Shown here one piece after another: positions 61,305 through 64,000 of a stretch of DNA of 64,000 bases (position 1 is its first letter; every line of letters starts with the position of its first letter). Made by a program: the position numbers and the translations under genes. The notes beneath the pieces were generated by a model. It ran no database searches. It saw nothing but the letters and a program-made list of their open reading frames with translations, and was not told the DNA's origin. This DNA is from Opeltia flavorubescens. Its lineage: Eukaryota > Ascomycota > Lecanoromycetes > Teloschistales > Teloschistaceae. Location of the stretch: NCBI GenBank assembly GCA_000442125.1, contig KE546976.1, positions 930,001-994,000 on the forward strand, in the 5' to 3' direction.

Positions 61305-62880
61305 TTATGCATAAGAGACATTGTTCGTGCTCAAAGCACTCCTTTTCATTGGAGGTGGCGGAGGCGGGGGCTTTTTTCCTCGAGATGGTGGAGGCGGAGG
61401 TGCTTGTTTTTTGCCATTTGTAGACGCACCATTGAGTGTGGAATAACTTGCTGTGCGAGATGGAGCGCTACCATATGATGTTGCAGGAGATGCTGACCGT
61501 TCATCGTAAGATCGATCAGGGCTACTGTACAGAAGAGATTCGTCTGACGGCTCAATGAAAGCTTCATTCCCACTAGGCATACGACCAGAAGGGCGAAGTT
61601 GTGATCGCTGGGTGCGAATAGTCAAGCTATCGCTGGGCACTCGAGCTGTCCGGCCGATAGGTATTGGCGATGAATCCCGATGTAACTGTATTGGTCCTTC
61701 AAAAGTATTGGTACGCTGATTGCTTGGTCTGCTGAAATTGTAATCGTTGTCTCGTGCCTCGCGTTGTGGAGACTCAGACGGGACATGAGAAGAAGCTGTG
61801 CGCGTTGAGCGAATAGCTGGCCGTTCTGGTGGCAGCATAGGAGGCTCATCTTCCTTGTAACGATCGGCAAAAGTATGTGCAGTATTCGAGCGTGATCTAG
61901 GGTTTTGTCGACCATCCCGATCACTTGAATTGCCTTGCCTGTAAAATGGTGTCAAATATGTCCGGACTACAAGCAACAAGCAGTGACTAACCCTGCAGGC
62001 CATGCTTCCTTCAGTTGCATAAGAACGTCACGACAGCGGTCGTAGTAATTGATTTCAGCGTCAAGGAATGCTCCCAAATCAGTAATACTTTCAGCTTCCG
62101 CCTCTTTGATCTAATTATCTCAGTAAGCTCTGCGTAACAATGATCAAGACCTGATGGTCTTACATCTTGCATCCGGCGGTAGACATCTTCATTGGTTTCC
62201 TCATACTTGGCCTTTTGGATCCGAAGCTCTTCCTCGACCTGAAAATCCTCTCTTTTTGCTTTTTGCATTTTTGCGAGTGATGTGTCGTATGCTAGTCGTC
62301 GATTCTCGAGCTTTTTCCGGGCGGCCTGTACAACGGTCAGAACTAACAGGATTACGGAGGGGCGGACAAACTTGGTAATCCTTCATCTGTGCCAATGATC
62401 GTTCCAAAGACTCAAGCCAGCTTGATGTTGCGTTCGCGACATATGTTTCCTGGATCCGCCCAATCCGCTCGTTCGTCCGTCCCATGCCTGTTCAATCAGT
62501 CAAGCGAAAAGCAGGCCGGAAAGCGAGGCATACTAATGAGGCATTGACCAAACTCCGAATCATCTTCAAAATCCTCGCCATGACGTACCATTGTCGATCC
62601 GAGGTAGGACACCGGTAAAGACTTCTCCTTGTCGTCCCCTTCGTTACGTTTGGAGAGGGTCTTGACATAGGTTGTCATCGACTTCTGCAGACGTTGCATA
62701 CCTGAAATATGTTAGTATGGTTATGGAAATGCTCTCTCATTTTCTGCCCGTACCCTCGTGTCTGAGGTTCATCTCTACTTCTAGTGATTTGAAATCATCG
62801 GAGACGCTTGTCTTGCTTTCCCCACCCATTCGCTCGCCAGCCCATTGTTTGAATCGCCCGAGCTTCTTGTTGACATTCAT
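61305..62880 (-). CDS. endophilin-like BAR-domain protein with polyproline tail
   Basis: Exons 62880-62754, 62701-62534, 62487-62372, 62325-62164, 62110-61992 and 61938-61305 join in phase to 441 residues. Residues 1 to about 235 form a BAR domain: MNVNKKLGRFKQWAGERMGG at the start, then EMNLRHEGMQRLQKSM, VSYLGSTMVRHGEDF, YVANATSSWLESLERSL and KLENRRLAYDTSLAKMQKAK. BAR dimers sense or impose membrane curvature in endocytosis. The C-terminal half is disordered, rich in Ser/Arg/Pro, and ends with two proline runs (PPPPPPS and KKPPPPPPP), likely ligands for SH3, WW or profilin. Unlike Rvs167 there is no SH3 domain of its own. The exact orthologue name is not certain; fungal genomes carry a conserved single-copy protein with this start. 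Confidence 0.88.
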
Positions 62881-63595
62881 CGTGATGGATGTTGCTCTTC
62901 AACCTTTGCGTCTGTGAAAGTATCACTTAAAGAGAGTCAGGATTGATTGCTGGTAAGGTTAGAATTATCGTTAGGAAGGTGCAAAGTGGGTGAGGTTTGT
63001 AATCACTAAGGAGGCGCAAGTCCGAAAGTGCAATGAGTTATCAAAGGTCAATGGAAAGAGGCGGGAAAGATTTGGATAGTTTCGAAAGCAAAATGAAGAT
63101 GAGTAGCAGCAATAATAGTTGGTTCTTTGGACAATAGAATCTTGAGAAAATACCCGATCTAGTTAGTGGCTCACTATTATTGGCAATCGCCCCTCAACGC
63201 CAATCGCGTTCCCCGTAGGACCGCCCGTCCACCATTCACCCCTTTTACCTCACTAGGAGGGCTGTTTTCTCTCACAGCACCTCGTAGCAAAAGTAACGAT
63301 CCTGAAACGGTAGCGTATCACAATCCCAGGTTTCATGTTAGTCTAGCATTTTAACGCTCAATAATGCCAAGCTCCCAGTTTCACACCTTACTTGCTTGCC
63401 TCACTGGTTGGATTTCAGGCATCGTACCTTGAGTCACACCAAGTCCGACATTAATGTGCGTGTTCTACGATATGAGGAATTTGCGAGCGGCATCATCGTC
63501 CAACTCGGTTGCTTGTCTATCTAACTTCACGAATGTGACCTAGACGCAAGAACAATGGTAATTGCCCCTTTGCCCCTTTGAATCACCACTTGAGA
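62881..63595. promoter_or_regulatory. promoter region of the BAR gene / 3' region of the uL2 gene
   Basis: 715 bp between two minus-strand genes. No gene, RNA or repeat was recognised; open frames are short and featureless. Confidence 0.4.
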
Positions 63596-64000
63596 TCAAT
63601 CCTTCGTCTTTTGAGTACCACGTAATAGACCCGTTCTCCGCGCTGCAATGAGACCCGCTTTCTGACCTTGTGCTGCAAAACGAGATATCGTGGAGGCTTT
63701 ACCGATATGTTGATGATTACCACCACCATGAGGCTATGAAAAAGTTCAGTCAATGAGGCCATGATACTCAGAACCAGGGTCACTTACATGGTCGACTGGA
63801 TTCATGGCGACACCTCGTGTCTTTGGCCATGAGTTTCGCTTGACAGCAAACTTATGCTTTGCGCGAGATGCCTCTGCCGAATTCGTAAGCTCTCGCTACT
63901 GGTATTCATCCTCACAGAATATACGTACTTAGGAGCGGCTTGTCCGTTCGCCCACCGCCAGCAACTATGCCAATCATACCTCGTGAGTTACTCTTAACAA
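63596..64000 (-). CDS. rpl2: 60S ribosomal protein L2/L8 (uL2), 5' part beyond the window
   Basis: Three exons are visible on the minus strand: from the right edge to 63929, 63873-63788 and 63733-63596, separated by introns with donors GTACGT and GTAAGT. Translation gives [20 protein letters not shown], then [18 protein letters not shown], then [19 protein letters not shown] and a C-terminus [14 protein letters not shown]. This matches cytosolic uL2, which shapes the peptidyl-transferase region of the large subunit. The NHQHIG text after the conserved HPHGGG and the TQKTKD end distinguish it from mitochondrial or bacterial L2. The His in HPHGGG that is important for peptidyl transfer is present. 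Confidence 0.95.

Overview
The window looks like a chromosomal segment of a filamentous ascomycete (Pezizomycotina). Coding regions are split by many short introns of about 45-120 nt with GTRNGT-type donors, nearby CTAAC/CTGAC branch points and YAG acceptors. The conserved proteins are fungal in character (Sec8, Kap111-type importin, Pdx1, FUN14 family, Orc2, Snf2-type remodeller, a fungal BAR protein). A 15 kb block at 27.7-42.7 kb carries the dinucleotide pattern of repeat-induced point mutation (RIP), a process of ascomycetes. I cannot assign a genus.

Left housekeeping arm (1-27.4 kb), mostly on the minus strand: a partial YDR124W-like helical-bundle protein running off the left edge; a seven-exon ABCC/MRP transporter; a twelve-exon exocyst Sec8 gene with a GC-AG intron; argJ (plus), divergent from sec8 and with a TGACTCA cross-pathway-control site in the shared promoter; sec61 alpha with a 10-nt first coding exon; the vitamin B6 gene pdx1, divergent from a FUN14-family gene; an importin-13/Kap111 gene; Xaa-Pro aminopeptidase P with a possible mitochondrial N-terminal extension; and orc2.

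Transposon-rich centre (27.7-55.4 kb). The AT-rich block 27.7-42.7 kb has lost nearly all CA and TG dinucleotides and has no usable reading frame. It contains one decayed Ty3/gypsy retrotransposon, 31950-41191 on the minus strand, delimited by two 297-bp LTRs and a TAAAC target duplication. Ghosts of its reverse transcriptase and integrase can still be read. Next comes a 5 kb island with two secreted-enzyme genes: a GH53-like glycoside hydrolase and a carboxypeptidase Y-like S10 peptidase. Beyond it lies a second, apparently young Ty3/gypsy-type element, 48235-55358 on the plus strand. It has apparently identical 128-bp LTRs, a GGAAT target duplication, no RIP, and one uninterrupted gag-pol frame with intact protease, RT, RNase H and integrase motifs and a chromodomain-like tail. 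Its frame has no ATG near its open start, a hairpin encloses its stop codon, and another sits at the expected primer-binding site.

Right housekeeping arm (56-64 kb), minus strand: a Snf2/Sth1-type chromatin remodeller (QLQ, HSA, ATPase, bromodomain), an endophilin-like BAR protein with a polyproline tail, and the 3' part of cytosolic ribosomal protein uL2.

The most noteworthy aspect is the contrast between a heavily RIP-mutated element and an intact one of the same superfamily 7 kb away, with two secreted hydrolase genes between them. All exon boundaries were worked out by hand from splice consensus, reading frame and recalled family conservation, not from alignments. Single ambiguous bases (N) occur at 5572, 38930, 48241 and 52161.
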